Shown here: one piece after another, positions 33,617 through 42,347 of the stretch
How positions within the stretch are numbered: the stretch's first letter is position 1
Layout: each line of letters starts with the position of its first letter
NCBI GenBank assembly: GCA_017478085.1
Contig: JAFVEE010000024.1
Span: 1-46,050, forward strand
DNA from: Prevotella sp.
GTDB lineage: Bacteria; Bacteroidota; Bacteroidia; Bacteroidales; Bacteroidaceae
Length of the DNA stretch: 46,050 bases
Direction: 5' to 3'
Program-made: the position numbers and the translations under genes
The notes under the pieces: generated by a model
Database searches by the model: none
What the model saw: the letters and a program-made list of their open reading frames with translations, nothing else
What the model was told of the DNA's origin: nothing

Positions 33617-34840
33617 CTAATTGGCTGAGGGCTGCATCAGTGCTTCGGCCATCTGGCGGCCCAGGGCCTCGCACTGGGCGATGGTCTCGGGGGTCAGGGC
33701 CTGCTTGATTTCCACAGGCGTGCCCACCTGTTCGTACTTCAGCTTCTCTTCATTCCAGCGCGTTATCTCGCTCACGGCCTTCGAAGCCCAGCTGAACGAG
33801 CCGAACCAGCCGAAGAGGCGGCCCTTGATGTCCTTCTGCGACAGCTCGTCGAGCAGCACGTTCATCTCGTGGTACAGACCCGTATTGTAGGTCGGTGCAC
33901 CCACGATGAGGCCACGGTAGCGGAACAGGTCGCGAATGATGTAGCTGTGGTGGGTCTTCGACACGTTGTACATCACGATGTTCTTCAGGCCGGCCTGAGC
34001 GGCAGCGCGGGCAATGACCTCGGCGGCACGCTCGGTGTTGCCGTACATTGTGCCGTAGCAGATGACCAGGCCCGGCTCGGCCTCGTACTTCGACAGGCGG
34101 TCGTAGATGCCGATGACCTTCCCGACATACTGATGCCACACGGGGCCGTGGGTGGCGCAGATGTAGTCGACCTTCACGCCAGCCAGCTTCTTCAGGGCCA
34201 TCTGCACGGGCGTACCATACTTGCCCACGATGTTCGAGTAGTAGCGCGTCATCTCGAGCCAGAATTCGTCGCAGTTCATCTGCTCGTCGACGTAGGCTCC
34301 GTTCAGCGCACCGAAGCAGCCGAAGGCATCGCCACTGAAGAGGACGGTGGCACCAGTGCCCGGCGCTTCTCCGTCGGGAGTGGTGGCAAGGGTCATCATC
34401 GTCTCGGGCCAGTGCACCATAGGGGTGAGCACGAACTGCAGGGTGTGGGCTCCCAGCTCGATGGAATCGCCGTTTTTCACCTCTTTCAGCCCTGTGGTCA
34501 GGTGGTAGAAGCCGCTCATCATGTCGAACGTCTTCTTGTTGCCAATGATCTCGATGTTGGGGTAGAACTGGCGCAGCAGGGCCAGCGAGCCGCTGTGGTC
34601 GGGCTCCATGTGGTTCACCACCACATAGTCGATGGGGCGCTCGCCAATGACTTCGCGGATGTTCTCGAGGAAGGGCATGAAGAAGTCTACTTCGACGGTG
34701 TCGATGAGGCACACCTTCTCGTCGTCGATGAGATAGCTATTATAGCTTACGCCATTGGGCAGGGGCCAGAGGCCCTCGAAGAGCGTCTTGTTGCGGTCGT
34801 TGACGCCCACGTAGAAGATTTTCTGGGTGATTTCTTTCAT
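33617..34840 (-). CDS. fprA: FprA family A-type flavoprotein
   Basis: This 407-residue protein has a metallo-beta-lactamase-like diiron domain with HMEPDH (77-82) and a C-terminal flavodoxin domain (CYGTMYGNTERAAEVI, GAPTYNTGLYHEM, LFGWFGSFSWASKA). This is the layout of flavodiiron proteins, which reduce oxygen to water or nitric oxide to nitrous oxide in the cytoplasm of anaerobes. The metal ligands of the first motif are intact. It lies downstream of the PfkB gene on the same strand with a 98-bp gap that is mostly a 9-bp tandem array. No -7 box is evident in the gap, so it may be co-transcribed with PfkB. Confidence 0.93.
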   Translation of the reverse strand: MKEITQKIFYVGVNDRNKTLFEGLWPLPNGVSYNSYLIDDEKVCLIDTVEVDFFMPFLENIREVIGERPIDYVVVNHMEPDHSGSLALLRQFYPNIEIIGNKKTFDMMSGFYHLTTGLKEVKNGDSIELGAHTLQFVLTPMVHWPETMMTLATTPDGEAPGTGATVLFSGDAFGCFGALNGAYVDEQMNCDEFWLEMTRYYSNIVGKYGTPVQMALKKLAGVKVDYICATHGPVWHQYVGKVIGIYDRLSKYEAEPGLVICYGTMYGNTERAAEVIARAAAQAGLKNIVMYNVSKTHHSYIIRDLFRYRGLIVGAPTYNTGLYHEMNVLLDELSQKDIKGRLFGWFGSFSWASKAVSEITRWNEEKLKYEQVGTPVEIKQALTPETIAQCEALGRQMAEALMQPSAN

Positions 34841-34866
34841 TTTATTTTTGGGGTTTTAGGATAGGG

Positions 34867-34938
34867 CTAATGGGGCTTATAGGTCTTATGGGCCCTATAG
34901 GTCTTATAGGTCTTATGGGACTTATAGGGCCTATAGGC
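34867..34938. repeat. 9-bp tandem array between PfkB and FprA genes
   Basis: Eight consecutive 9-bp units of the form CTTATAGGN or CCTATAGGN, ending next to the PfkB stop codon, which falls in a further degenerate unit. The same 9-bp family recurs inside the methyltransferase gene at 37648-37728. Confidence 0.85.
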
Positions 34939-35883
34939 CTAAGGCAGGGCCTGCTTCATTTGCTGGCCGAAGTCGTGGTCGATGCTGTTGTTCAGGCTGC
35001 GGCACACCTGGGCCGAGAACTGCTGGGCACAGGCAATGACCTGGTCCCACTGCTGCTCGGTGAGGCCCTGGTCTATGACCTGGCGGGTGATGTTGTGCTT
35101 CATCATGCCATAGACGAAGCCGGCGTTGAAGTTGTCGCCCGCGCCTATGGTGCTCACCACGCTGCCCTCGATGGGCACCACGGGGTACTGCTTCTTCAGC
35201 CCGCCCTCGGCCCGCAGCTCTACCGGGTTGGGGCCCTGGGTGTAGATGAACTTCTTGGTGTAGAACGAAATCTCCGAGCGGTAGACGGAATCGGCATCGG
35301 TCTTGCGATACATAATCTCGAAGTCCTCGTTGCTGCCGCGCACGATGTCGGCCATCTCCAGGTTCTCTATGATGTTGGGCGTTACGCGCAGCAGCTCGTT
35401 CTTATGAGAGGCCCGGTAGTTCACGTCGTAGTAGAGTATGGCCCCGTGGTTGCGGGCATACTCCAGAAAGCCCATCACCTGTGGACGTATGACGGGGTTG
35501 ATGGCGAAGAACGAACCGAAGACCACCACGTCGTCGGGATTCACCTCGGGGTAGACGAAGTCCAGCTGGTCGTGCGGATGATCTTTGTAGAAGAGATACT
35601 GAGCATTGTTCTGCTCGTCGAGAAAAGCCAGGGAGATGGGTGACTTGGAGTCGGGAAACACACATACATTCGAGGAATCGACACCGTTCTCCTTCAAAAA
35701 GCTGATGACCCATTCGCCCACGCGGTCGTTGCCCGTTTCGCTGATGAAAGTGGCGGGCACACCGGCACGCCCTAAAGAGATGATGGCATTGAAAGCCGAG
35801 CCGCCCGGTACGGCCTGAATGGGCTCCTTGCCCCTGAAAATAATGTCGAGAACAGTCTCGCCAATACCTATTACACGTCGCAT
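34939..35883 (-). CDS. PfkB family sugar kinase (fructokinase-like)
   Basis: This 314-residue ribokinase-fold kinase has the N-terminal GIGETVLDIIFRG and PGGSAFNAIISLGR motifs and the C-terminal anion-hole motif STIGAGDNFNAGFVYG with the catalytic Asp. It probably phosphorylates fructose or a related sugar with ATP in the cytoplasm. The exact substrate cannot be read from sequence. I chose the ATG at 35883, because the frame upstream of it is AT-rich promoter sequence with a TAACTTTG box. It is divergent from the OmpA gene and followed by the 9-bp array and FprA. Confidence 0.9.
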   Translation of the reverse strand: MRRVIGIGETVLDIIFRGKEPIQAVPGGSAFNAIISLGRAGVPATFISETGNDRVGEWVISFLKENGVDSSNVCVFPDSKSPISLAFLDEQNNAQYLFYKDHPHDQLDFVYPEVNPDDVVVFGSFFAINPVIRPQVMGFLEYARNHGAILYYDVNYRASHKNELLRVTPNIIENLEMADIVRGSNEDFEIMYRKTDADSVYRSEISFYTKKFIYTQGPNPVELRAEGGLKKQYPVVPIEGSVVSTIGAGDNFNAGFVYGMMKHNITRQVIDQGLTEQQWDQVIACAQQFSAQVCRSLNNSIDHDFGQQMKQALP

Positions 35884-35904
35884 AATTCTACTGTTTTGTT
35901 GCTG

Positions 35905-35912
35905 CAAAGTTA
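35905..35912 (-). promoter_or_regulatory. -7 box (TAACTTTG) of the PfkB gene
   Basis: The minus strand reads GCTAACTTTGCAG, 21 bp before the ATG at 35883. Confidence 0.65.
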
Positions 35913-36006
35913 GCGATAAAAAACAATATGACCAAATAATTGGGCATTTTGAGGTCATTTGGCGCAAAAAAATAGTCTTTTTTGCAATCAGTCACAATTT
36001 TTTTCG

Positions 36007-36014
36007 TATCTTTG
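36007..36014 (+). promoter_or_regulatory. -7 box (TATCTTTG) of the OmpA-family gene
   Basis: TATCTTTGCAG lies 60 bp before the ATG at 36075, so the mRNA has an A-rich leader of about 50 nt, as is common for highly expressed Bacteroidetes membrane proteins. Confidence 0.7.
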
Positions 36015-36074
36015 CAGCGTTAATACTACGAGCTAAGCAATATTTGATCAAATAAAAAACAAAACTCTAGAGTA

Positions 36075-37274
36075 ATGAAAAACAAGAAACTTTTCATGAC
36101 CGCAGCCATCTCAATGCTGCTGGCTGGTGCCGCACAGGCACAGGACGACTTGCGTCTGAAGTCTTACTCGTTTGTTGAGGCTCAGGGTGGCTTGCAGCTT
36201 ACCTCGACCGATGCCCCGATGGACAAGCTGATGACTCCCACTGCCGCACTCTCTCTGGGACATTATTTCTCGTCTGTAGTGGGTGCCCGTCTGCATGTGA
36301 ATGCATGGGAGTCGAAGAGTGGATTCGACGACATTGACAAGTACTACAAGTGGAAGTATGTGACGCCCGACCTGGACCTGCTCATCAACCTGACCAATCT
36401 GTTCAGTAGCAACAAGAGCGGCAGCCATGCGCTGAACGTCATCCTGCTGGGCGGTGTGGGCCTGACCTACGCCTGGGACAACGACGAGCTGAAGGGCCTG
36501 AACCTGCCCTCGAACGTTACGCCGCTGGCATGGGACGACAACCGCCTGAGCCACAACCTGCGTGCCGGTCTGCGCTTAGAGACCAACGTCACGAAGCCTC
36601 TGGGCCTGTCGCTCGAGGTTAACGCCAACTCGAAGGACGACCGCTTCAACTCGAAGACCAATGATACCGACGACTGGCAGTTCACCGCTATGCTGGGTCT
36701 GTCGTACCGCTTCGGCCATAAGTACGAGGGCCCGAAGTACATCACCAAGATCATTGACTATGAAGAGGAGATCGAGGTCGATGAGCCCACCACCATTATG
36801 GTGAAGGAGAAGCGCCCCGTCGAGAAGATGGAGCAGAAGAAGATTGAGGAAGCTATTTTCTTCAATATCCGCGAGAGCGAGGCCGACAAGGCTGCTGGCA
36901 TTGACGCTGCCATCAAGAAGGTGGCCGACCTGATGAAGACCTCTGAGGATGCTACGTTCACCGTGACGGGCTATGCCGATAAGGGCACGGGTACCGCCAA
37001 GCTGAACAAGATGTATGCCCAGAAGCGTGCCGAGAGCGTTACCGCCAAGCTGGTGAATGAGCATGGCATTGCTGCCTCGCGTCTGAAGAGCGACTCGAAG
37101 GGCGACACCGTTCAGCCTTTTGCCGAGAACGACAAGAACCGTTGCGTCATTGTGACCGGCGAGGGTACGTTCAAGGTGACCACTTACGAGGAGGTTGAGG
37201 TCGAGAAGCAGACCACCAAGAAGGTGAAGAAGACCGTGACCCGTCAGAAGGAAGTGCAGGAGCGCGTAAGATAA
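36075..37274 (+). CDS. OmpA family outer-membrane protein
   Basis: This 399-residue protein has a signal peptide (LFMTAAISMLLAGAAQA), an N-terminal eight-strand barrel (GHYFSSVVGARLHVNAW, FTAMLGLSYRFGHKY), an acidic linker and a C-terminal OmpA-like peptidoglycan-binding domain (EEAIFFNIRESEADKAA, TVTGYADKGTGTAKLNKMYA, KRAESVTAKLV). It probably ties the outer membrane to peptidoglycan. After the OmpA domain is a charged tail rich in Lys, Glu and Thr (EVEVEKQTTKKVKKTV). It is monocistronic, with a strong promoter. Its stop lies 12 bp from the stop of the convergent methyltransferase gene with no terminator visible between them. Confidence 0.92.
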   Translation: MKNKKLFMTAAISMLLAGAAQAQDDLRLKSYSFVEAQGGLQLTSTDAPMDKLMTPTAALSLGHYFSSVVGARLHVNAWESKSGFDDIDKYYKWKYVTPDLDLLINLTNLFSSNKSGSHALNVILLGGVGLTYAWDNDELKGLNLPSNVTPLAWDDNRLSHNLRAGLRLETNVTKPLGLSLEVNANSKDDRFNSKTNDTDDWQFTAMLGLSYRFGHKYEGPKYITKIIDYEEEIEVDEPTTIMVKEKRPVEKMEQKKIEEAIFFNIRESEADKAAGIDAAIKKVADLMKTSEDATFTVTGYADKGTGTAKLNKMYAQKRAESVTAKLVNEHGIAASRLKSDSKGDTVQPFAENDKNRCVIVTGEGTFKVTTYEEVEVEKQTTKKVKKTVTRQKEVQERVR

Positions 37275-37286
37275 AAGCGAGAAGCA

Positions 37287-38549
37287 TCAGCGCTGACAAA
37301 CGATCAGCACATGATCGCCCGATGCAAGGGTGGTAGCAAACAAGTAGTTGCTGCCACCCTCTTTTAGTTTCAGTCGTTTGCGCAGTTCGGCCACGCTGAG
37401 GGGGAAGTTGCGCACGGTGATATTGGCCTGGCGAATGTCGCGCAAGGCCTCTTTCAGTTCCTTTTTGTTCATTGAGGTGACGGCCACGATGCGGAAGCCC
37501 CGGCCGGGGAAGTCTTCGATGGGCTTCTCGGAGAGGAAGAGGTGGCTGTTCTGGGCCAGCTGGCTCACGCCGAACTGGGCTTCGACAGCCTCAAAGCAAC
37601 CCGCCTTCATGATGCTGGCGTTGGGCTCAAAGAGGTAGTGGGTGGGGCTTATGGGGCCTATAGGGCCTATGGGTCTTATAGGACCAATAGGTCTTATAGG
37701 ACTTATTGGCCCTATAGGCCCTATTGCTTCTGGTGAAAAGAGCTGGCCATCGTTCCAGCACACCAGACGCAGGCCGGCGCCTTGCCGCGAAAGCACTATG
37801 AGCAGCTCCTTGCACTCGCCACCCACCGACACCACGTGCACCTGCCGCACCCACTGCTCGCCCAGGTCTTGCACGGCCTTGCGCCAGTCGAGCATGGGCG
37901 ACAGCTTCAGCATCACGTAGTCGGCCTTCAGCAGCAGCTCGTCGCGCAGGGTCAGTATGTCGGGGGTGCAGTCGGCAATGCCGTAGGTGCGGCCGCCGTG
38001 ATCGTCGCGGCGGGCAGGGTCGGCAAACAGCATGGTTGCGTGGTGTATCTGCCGTAGATACTCCTCGCAAGTGGCGCAGATACTCTGAGCATTCGTAACG
38101 CCCAGTAGCGGGAAGTTATGGCGGGCCAGCTGGCACAACGCCTCCTGCCGCTCAACGTAGATGGCCTGTTGGAACAATGGGGCCAGAAAGCAGAAATCGA
38201 CCCCCAGCCCGCCCGTAAGGTCAATGAGGGTAGTAGGCGGCTGTTGGGGGTGTTGGGGGTGTTGCGATAATATCGCAACATCTTTGACAAGGGGGGCGGC
38301 AACAGCCGCCTTATAGCGGGCGGCGGGCTCGCTGCTGCACTGCTCTAATGAGAGATGGGGAGGGTAGAGCACCCCCTCGGTGGCCGCCCACGTAGGCAGC
38401 TTATGGCGGGCCACCTGCCAGCCGGCTATCTGCTGAAGCGCAGCTGGCAGGTCGACCCCCTCCTCGCGACAACCGCGCAAGGCCAGTTGCCGCACGTCGT
38501 CCTCGCGGTGTGTGGCTATGAAGCGCAGGGTGGCCTCGCTGAGCATCAC
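37287..38549 (-). CDS. Class I SAM methyltransferase with THUMP-like domain and in-frame GPI repeats
   Basis: This protein of about 420 residues has a Rossmann methyltransferase core: LIDLTGGLGVDFCFLAPLF, then ATMLFADPARRD and YVMLKLSPMLDW. The C-terminal THUMP-like part has FPGRGFRIVAVTSMNKK and LKLKEGGSNYLFATT. The pattern matches the PG_1098-like family, likely an RNA methyltransferase. Between the two parts is an insertion of Gly-Pro-Ile/Ser-Pro-Ile repeats encoded by a 9-bp tandem array (37648-37728). The start is GTG at 38549 or ATG at 38546; either overlaps the stop of the GH27 fusion gene (TGATG), so its translation is probably coupled to that gene. Confidence 0.85.
   Translation of the reverse strand: MMLSEATLRFIATHREDDVRQLALRGCREEGVDLPAALQQIAGWQVARHKLPTWAATEGVLYPPHLSLEQCSSEPAARYKAAVAAPLVKDVAILSQHPQHPQQPPTTLIDLTGGLGVDFCFLAPLFQQAIYVERQEALCQLARHNFPLLGVTNAQSICATCEEYLRQIHHATMLFADPARRDDHGGRTYGIADCTPDILTLRDELLLKADYVMLKLSPMLDWRKAVQDLGEQWVRQVHVVSVGGECKELLIVLSRQGAGLRLVCWNDGQLFSPEAIGPIGPISPIRPIGPIRPIGPIGPISPTHYLFEPNASIMKAGCFEAVEAQFGVSQLAQNSHLFLSEKPIEDFPGRGFRIVAVTSMNKKELKEALRDIRQANITVRNFPLSVAELRKRLKLKEGGSNYLFATTLASGDHVLIVCQR
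37648..37728 (-). repeat. In-frame 9-bp tandem array inside the methyltransferase gene
   Basis: About nine 9-bp units (CTTATAGGA, CCTATAGGG and variants on the plus strand) encode repeated GPI, SPI or RPI triplets on the minus strand. Because the unit is a multiple of three, copy-number change keeps the frame. The same unit forms the intergenic array at 34867-34938. Confidence 0.88.
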
Positions 38550-41500
38550 TTCACCACGATTTTCTTCTTACCCTGCACGTAGATGCCACGGCGCAGTTGG
38601 TGGCGGTTGCCCATGCGCTGTCCGCGCAGGTTGTAGATGGGCTGTTCACCGTTGCCGGCCTTGACGCTCACGGTGCTGATGCCATCGACGCCGCTGCCAT
38701 CGTAGCTGAAAGCCTGTCCCACCTTCGAGCCCCACACGTACTGCTCCAGTCCAGGATAGTCGATGAAGGGGTTGCGGTTCTTCTGAATCTTGTAGACGGC
38801 CTCGTTGCGCTTCAGCTCCTTCTCGCTCACAGGGTCTTGCTCAGACCAGCGCATCAGCATCTGCAAGGCCCAGTCGGCCAGTCCGGGATACTGCTTGCCG
38901 TCGAGCATTGTACGGCTGTCGGCAAAGTTGTTGTACCAGTCGGCTATTTTCTCGTCGTAGCACGTCACCATATAAAAATAGGTACGCGCGAAATCGCCCT
39001 TATACTCATCGCCCGGTTCGAACACCGTGCCCGAGTAGCCCAGGCCGCTGCGTGCCGATCCCAGTTTCGAGAAGCCGCCTTCCGACTGCCAGCTCGCCGT
39101 GCCCACTTCGCCGAAGGGGTAGTTGGAGCGCTTGTTGTTCACCAGCTTGTCGGTGGGGTACATGTGGTGCAGGTCAGTGTACATGGGCTGAACCTTGCCG
39201 CCGAACCAGCTGTTGGGCATAGAGTGCTCGCGATTGTAGAACTCGCCCTCCTTCGTGCCGCCGCTGCCCCGGTCCTGATCGGTGCCGAAGGTGAAGTTGC
39301 TGGTGGCCGAATACATATCCCACACCTTGCCGTCGGCCCGCATATCGGTGCTGAGGAAGTCGTTCCACAGGTCGCCATACGACCGCTCCGTGCGGTTGTA
39401 GATGCACTCGCTCAGTGCCGACTTCAGTGCAGCGCCCGTCTTGCCGTCGGCCTTCTGGTAGTAGCTGCCCGTGTTGTTGGGGCCTTGTGTGTCATTGGGC
39501 AGGTTGTCGCCCAGGCGGAACAGCTTAGCGCCGTGGCTGGGCACGACGGTACGCAGCGTGCCGGTGGCAGTGCCCTGGCTCTCCTTGGCCCAGATGTCGT
39601 AGACGGGCACAGCCTCCTGCTCGCCATAGCCCAGCTGGGTGAGGTCGAACACGAAGTCCTGCGTCTTCGTGACGTAGAAGAAGAACTCCATCGTGGTGCC
39701 AGTGCTGTTGGGGTTGTCGGTATCGCAGCTGCTGTCGTAGCCGCACAGGGCGCGGAAGGTCTTGTAAGAATGGCCCTCGGGCAGGTCGTAGACCAGCGTG
39801 CACTCGGCGTTCAGGCCCAGGCCCGTGTCGTAGCTCTTCCCGTCGACGCGCAGCGTGCCGTTCTCCACGTTCTTGTTCTTGTGGAGCGAGCCCCAGTCGC
39901 TGGTGTACGAGGTGTGGTTGAGCGTGGTGAGCGAGGTCTCCTTGCCATCAGCATCGATGAGCACGGGGTTGATCAGGTCGGCACGGTCGTAGGCAAAGCC
40001 GTCGCCGTAGTTGCTCACGAAGATGCGCAGCTGCTGGGCCCCCGTGACGTCGCACTCCATCGTCTTGCTCTTGGTGCCGGTGCGCGAGATGAGTCCCGAG
40101 CGGGCGGCATAGTCCTGCTGCTCGGCCGTGAGCGGGTTCTCGTTGAACACCATAAAGCGTATGGAGGTAGTGGCACCCGTCTGGTTGATGCCCGAGTCGT
40201 CGGCAGCGGCCATCGCCTTGAAGCGCACCACGTCCATGCTCTCAGGAATCTGGAAGAACAGCGCGGCGTTGGCATCGGTCGAGAAGCCACGGTCGTAGCT
40301 CACGCCCATCACCTTCATCTTGCCGCCATTGTCTACGTTCTTGTTCTCATAGACCCGGTTGAAGTAGCTCTTCGTGTAGTCGCGCGTCTTGTACTGTCCC
40401 GTCAGCTCCACCTCGGTTCCGTCGCGCAGGATGAGCGTGGGGTTGATCCAGTCGCCGTGGTCGTAGTTGTAGTTGTCGCCGCCATCGTCGACCACGAGCA
40501 CCAGCGTCTTCGAGCCGCTGGGCCACTCAATGTCCACGTCAACGGCGTGCCCGTCGGTGGTGTAGGCCACCGTCTCGCTCTGGTAGAGGGCCTTCGACCC
40601 AACAATCCAGCGGGTGTTGTCGCGCTGGAACAGGGCCAGGTAGCGATTGCCCGTGGCGGGGTCGGTCGACGTCCACACCACGTGGCCCAGATCCTCGTCG
40701 TTGAGCACCTGGTGGGCATCTTCGCCATATTTGTGCATCTGGTGATACTCCTCGTTGTTGAGCAGCGAGAGGGTGAAGGCATCGTTCCTGGTCATCTCGC
40801 CACCGAAGAACAGGGGCGAGTGGCAGATGCCCCAGAGCGTCATCATGGTGTACTGCTCGTTGTGCGACAGGTTGGTCCATCGGCCGGCATCGGCATTGGT
40901 GTAGCCTTGGTCGGCAATGGTCATTGCGATCTGTCCCAGGGGCAGCATATCGCAGTCGGCATAGTTGCCGGGGCGGGTGACGTTCTCCCAGGCGTGGGCC
41001 TCGTTGAACACGGCATCGACGGCACTCCAGTTGTCCCACAGGTCGTCCATCATACGCCACATATTGGCATTCTCCAGACACTCCTGGGCGTAGGTGTACT
41101 GCGTCTTGCCGGGCGAGAGCGAGAGCACGATGGGGCGGCCCGTCTGGTCGATGGCCTTGCGGATCATGTGGATCTCGTCGGTGTAGAACGGGCGCGACAG
41201 GTCGTCGATCTTCAGGAAGTCGACGCCCCACTCGGCATAGAGGTCCATAATCGAGTTGTAGTACAGCTGACCGGCCTCGTTGTTGCGCACCAGCAGGTTG
41301 TCCTTCAGCCACGTGCAGGGCGAGGTGGTGCCGTTGTACACCTGGGTCCAGGGCGTGGCCTCGCTGCCCTTCCGCTTATAGGAGCTGCCCACTACCTTCT
41401 GCGGCACGCCGCGCATAATGTGGATGCCGAACTTCAGTCCCATCTTGTGAATGCTATCGGCCATAGCCTTGAAGCCGATGTTCTTGCCGTCCTTCATGCA

Positions 41501-41929
41501 CGAGGGGAAGCGAGTGGGAGAGGGCAGGTAGCGGCCATACTCGTCGAGCACGTAGTCCTGCGTGCCCCGCTGGTTGTAGTTGCCGCCGCCCAATGAGGGG
41601 TGGTTGCAGTACCAACGGATGTCGACGACCACATACTCCCAGCCGTACTTCACCAGGTCGTTGTCAACCAGGTACTTGGCATTCTGCATCACCTCCTTCT
41701 CGGTGACGCTCGAGTAGTAGCAGTCCCACGAGTTCCATCCCATAGGCGGTGTCATGGCCCAGGTGCGGAAGGTGGCCACCTCTTCGTCCTGCGCCAGGGC
41801 AGGGGTAGCAAAGAGTAGCAGAGACATCAGTGCAAGCGCACAGCCTTTGAGCATGCCACTTGTAGTGCGGGCAAATTGTCGATAGTCGTTTGTGTTGGCG
41901 ACTACCTGTGAGTGAGATTGTTTCTTCAT
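38546..41929 (-). CDS. GH27 alpha-galactosidase fused to endonuclease I, with T9SS tail
   Basis: One uninterrupted frame encodes about 1127 residues (numbers here count from the upstream ATG at 41962). The hydrophobic signal segment is LKGCALALMSLLLFATPALA. The GH27 domain (about 70-490) has PPMGWNSWDCYYSS, the nucleophile motif DFLKIDD and ADCDMLPLG. Two NPCBM-type domains follow (about 514-635 and 654-774), each with ENKNV/KNKNV. A strand segment, YDIWAKESQGTATG, typical of the alpha-galactosidase C-terminus, follows. Residues about 830-1084 are an endonuclease I domain (PF04231-like): NREHSMPNSWFGG, DLHHMYPTDK and VNNKRSNYPFGEV carry the Glu-His and Asn used for catalysis in Vvn-type nucleases. 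The tail (IYNLRGQRMGNR, GIYVQGKKKIVVK) is a T9SS signal. ATG 41929 is preferred; 41962 and 41854 are alternatives. Confidence 0.85.
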   Translation of the reverse strand: MKKQSHSQVVANTNDYRQFARTTSGMLKGCALALMSLLLFATPALAQDEEVATFRTWAMTPPMGWNSWDCYYSSVTEKEVMQNAKYLVDNDLVKYGWEYVVVDIRWYCNHPSLGGGNYNQRGTQDYVLDEYGRYLPSPTRFPSCMKDGKNIGFKAMADSIHKMGLKFGIHIMRGVPQKVVGSSYKRKGSEATPWTQVYNGTTSPCTWLKDNLLVRNNEAGQLYYNSIMDLYAEWGVDFLKIDDLSRPFYTDEIHMIRKAIDQTGRPIVLSLSPGKTQYTYAQECLENANMWRMMDDLWDNWSAVDAVFNEAHAWENVTRPGNYADCDMLPLGQIAMTIADQGYTNADAGRWTNLSHNEQYTMMTLWGICHSPLFFGGEMTRNDAFTLSLLNNEEYHQMHKYGEDAHQVLNDEDLGHVVWTSTDPATGNRYLALFQRDNTRWIVGSKALYQSETVAYTTDGHAVDVDIEWPSGSKTLVLVVDDGGDNYNYDHGDWINPTLILRDGTEVELTGQYKTRDYTKSYFNRVYENKNVDNGGKMKVMGVSYDRGFSTDANAALFFQIPESMDVVRFKAMAAADDSGINQTGATTSIRFMVFNENPLTAEQQDYAARSGLISRTGTKSKTMECDVTGAQQLRIFVSNYGDGFAYDRADLINPVLIDADGKETSLTTLNHTSYTSDWGSLHKNKNVENGTLRVDGKSYDTGLGLNAECTLVYDLPEGHSYKTFRALCGYDSSCDTDNPNSTGTTMEFFFYVTKTQDFVFDLTQLGYGEQEAVPVYDIWAKESQGTATGTLRTVVPSHGAKLFRLGDNLPNDTQGPNNTGSYYQKADGKTGAALKSALSECIYNRTERSYGDLWNDFLSTDMRADGKVWDMYSATSNFTFGTDQDRGSGGTKEGEFYNREHSMPNSWFGGKVQPMYTDLHHMYPTDKLVNNKRSNYPFGEVGTASWQSEGGFSKLGSARSGLGYSGTVFEPGDEYKGDFARTYFYMVTCYDEKIADWYNNFADSRTMLDGKQYPGLADWALQMLMRWSEQDPVSEKELKRNEAVYKIQKNRNPFIDYPGLEQYVWGSKVGQAFSYDGSGVDGISTVSVKAGNGEQPIYNLRGQRMGNRHQLRRGIYVQGKKKIVVK

Positions 41930-41954
41930 GTTCTGTATAGTTAGTATGGTAGTT

Positions 41955-42347
41955 TTAGTCATGAAACAATTCTTTCTTGAAAAACTCTACGGCATCTTTC
42001 AGGGGATCAAGATAGTTTTTGATGATCGAAAATACAGCATCAGGGTCAACTTCAAAATAATGATGGGCTATAATATCACGTGCTCCCATTACTTTCTTCC
42101 ACTCTATTGACGGATAAGTTGGTAACAGCTGTTTGTCTGTAAGTTTGTCAAGCGTTTTCACTGACTCGCCAAGTGCTATAATCACCATACATGCAGCATC
42201 TAGTTTCTCCATTCCCCACGGGGAAAGCAGAAAATCATCGACAGAATGTACCTGCGTCGTGCGCTCCTGCAAGCGGTTGATGGCCGTCTCAATGTTCTTG
42301 ATGGTCTCGTAGACCATCGCCAGTTTTTCAGTAGACTCGAATTCCAT
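41955..42347 (-). CDS. hepT: HepT-type HEPN ribonuclease toxin
   Basis: This 130-residue DUF86/HEPN protein has the catalytic RX4HXY motif in RDIIAHHYFEVD. HepT toxins are RNases, or are regulated as such, and in known systems the partner nucleotidyltransferase MntA adds AMP to the motif tyrosine to silence it. Its start overlaps the end of mntA by 20 bp, so the pair is translationally coupled. The base composition is clearly richer in A and T than the flanking genes, suggesting transfer. Its stop is 25 bp before the preferred GH27 fusion start and overlaps the alternative start at 41962. Confidence 0.92.
   Translation of the reverse strand: MEFESTEKLAMVYETIKNIETAINRLQERTTQVHSVDDFLLSPWGMEKLDAACMVIIALGESVKTLDKLTDKQLLPTYPSIEWKKVMGARDIIAHHYFEVDPDAVFSIIKNYLDPLKDAVEFFKKELFHD

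Noticed and set aside
38597-41596. A 999-residue plus-strand frame opposite the GH27 fusion
   Set aside because: Antisense shadow with Val/His/Ala-rich composition; the minus strand has catalytic motifs of two enzyme families.
38546-41929. Fusion explained as two genes joined by a sequencing error
   Set aside because: The frame is open throughout, codon use is uniform, and I saw no internal signal peptide or start region before the endonuclease part. Only read data could fully exclude a mis-join.
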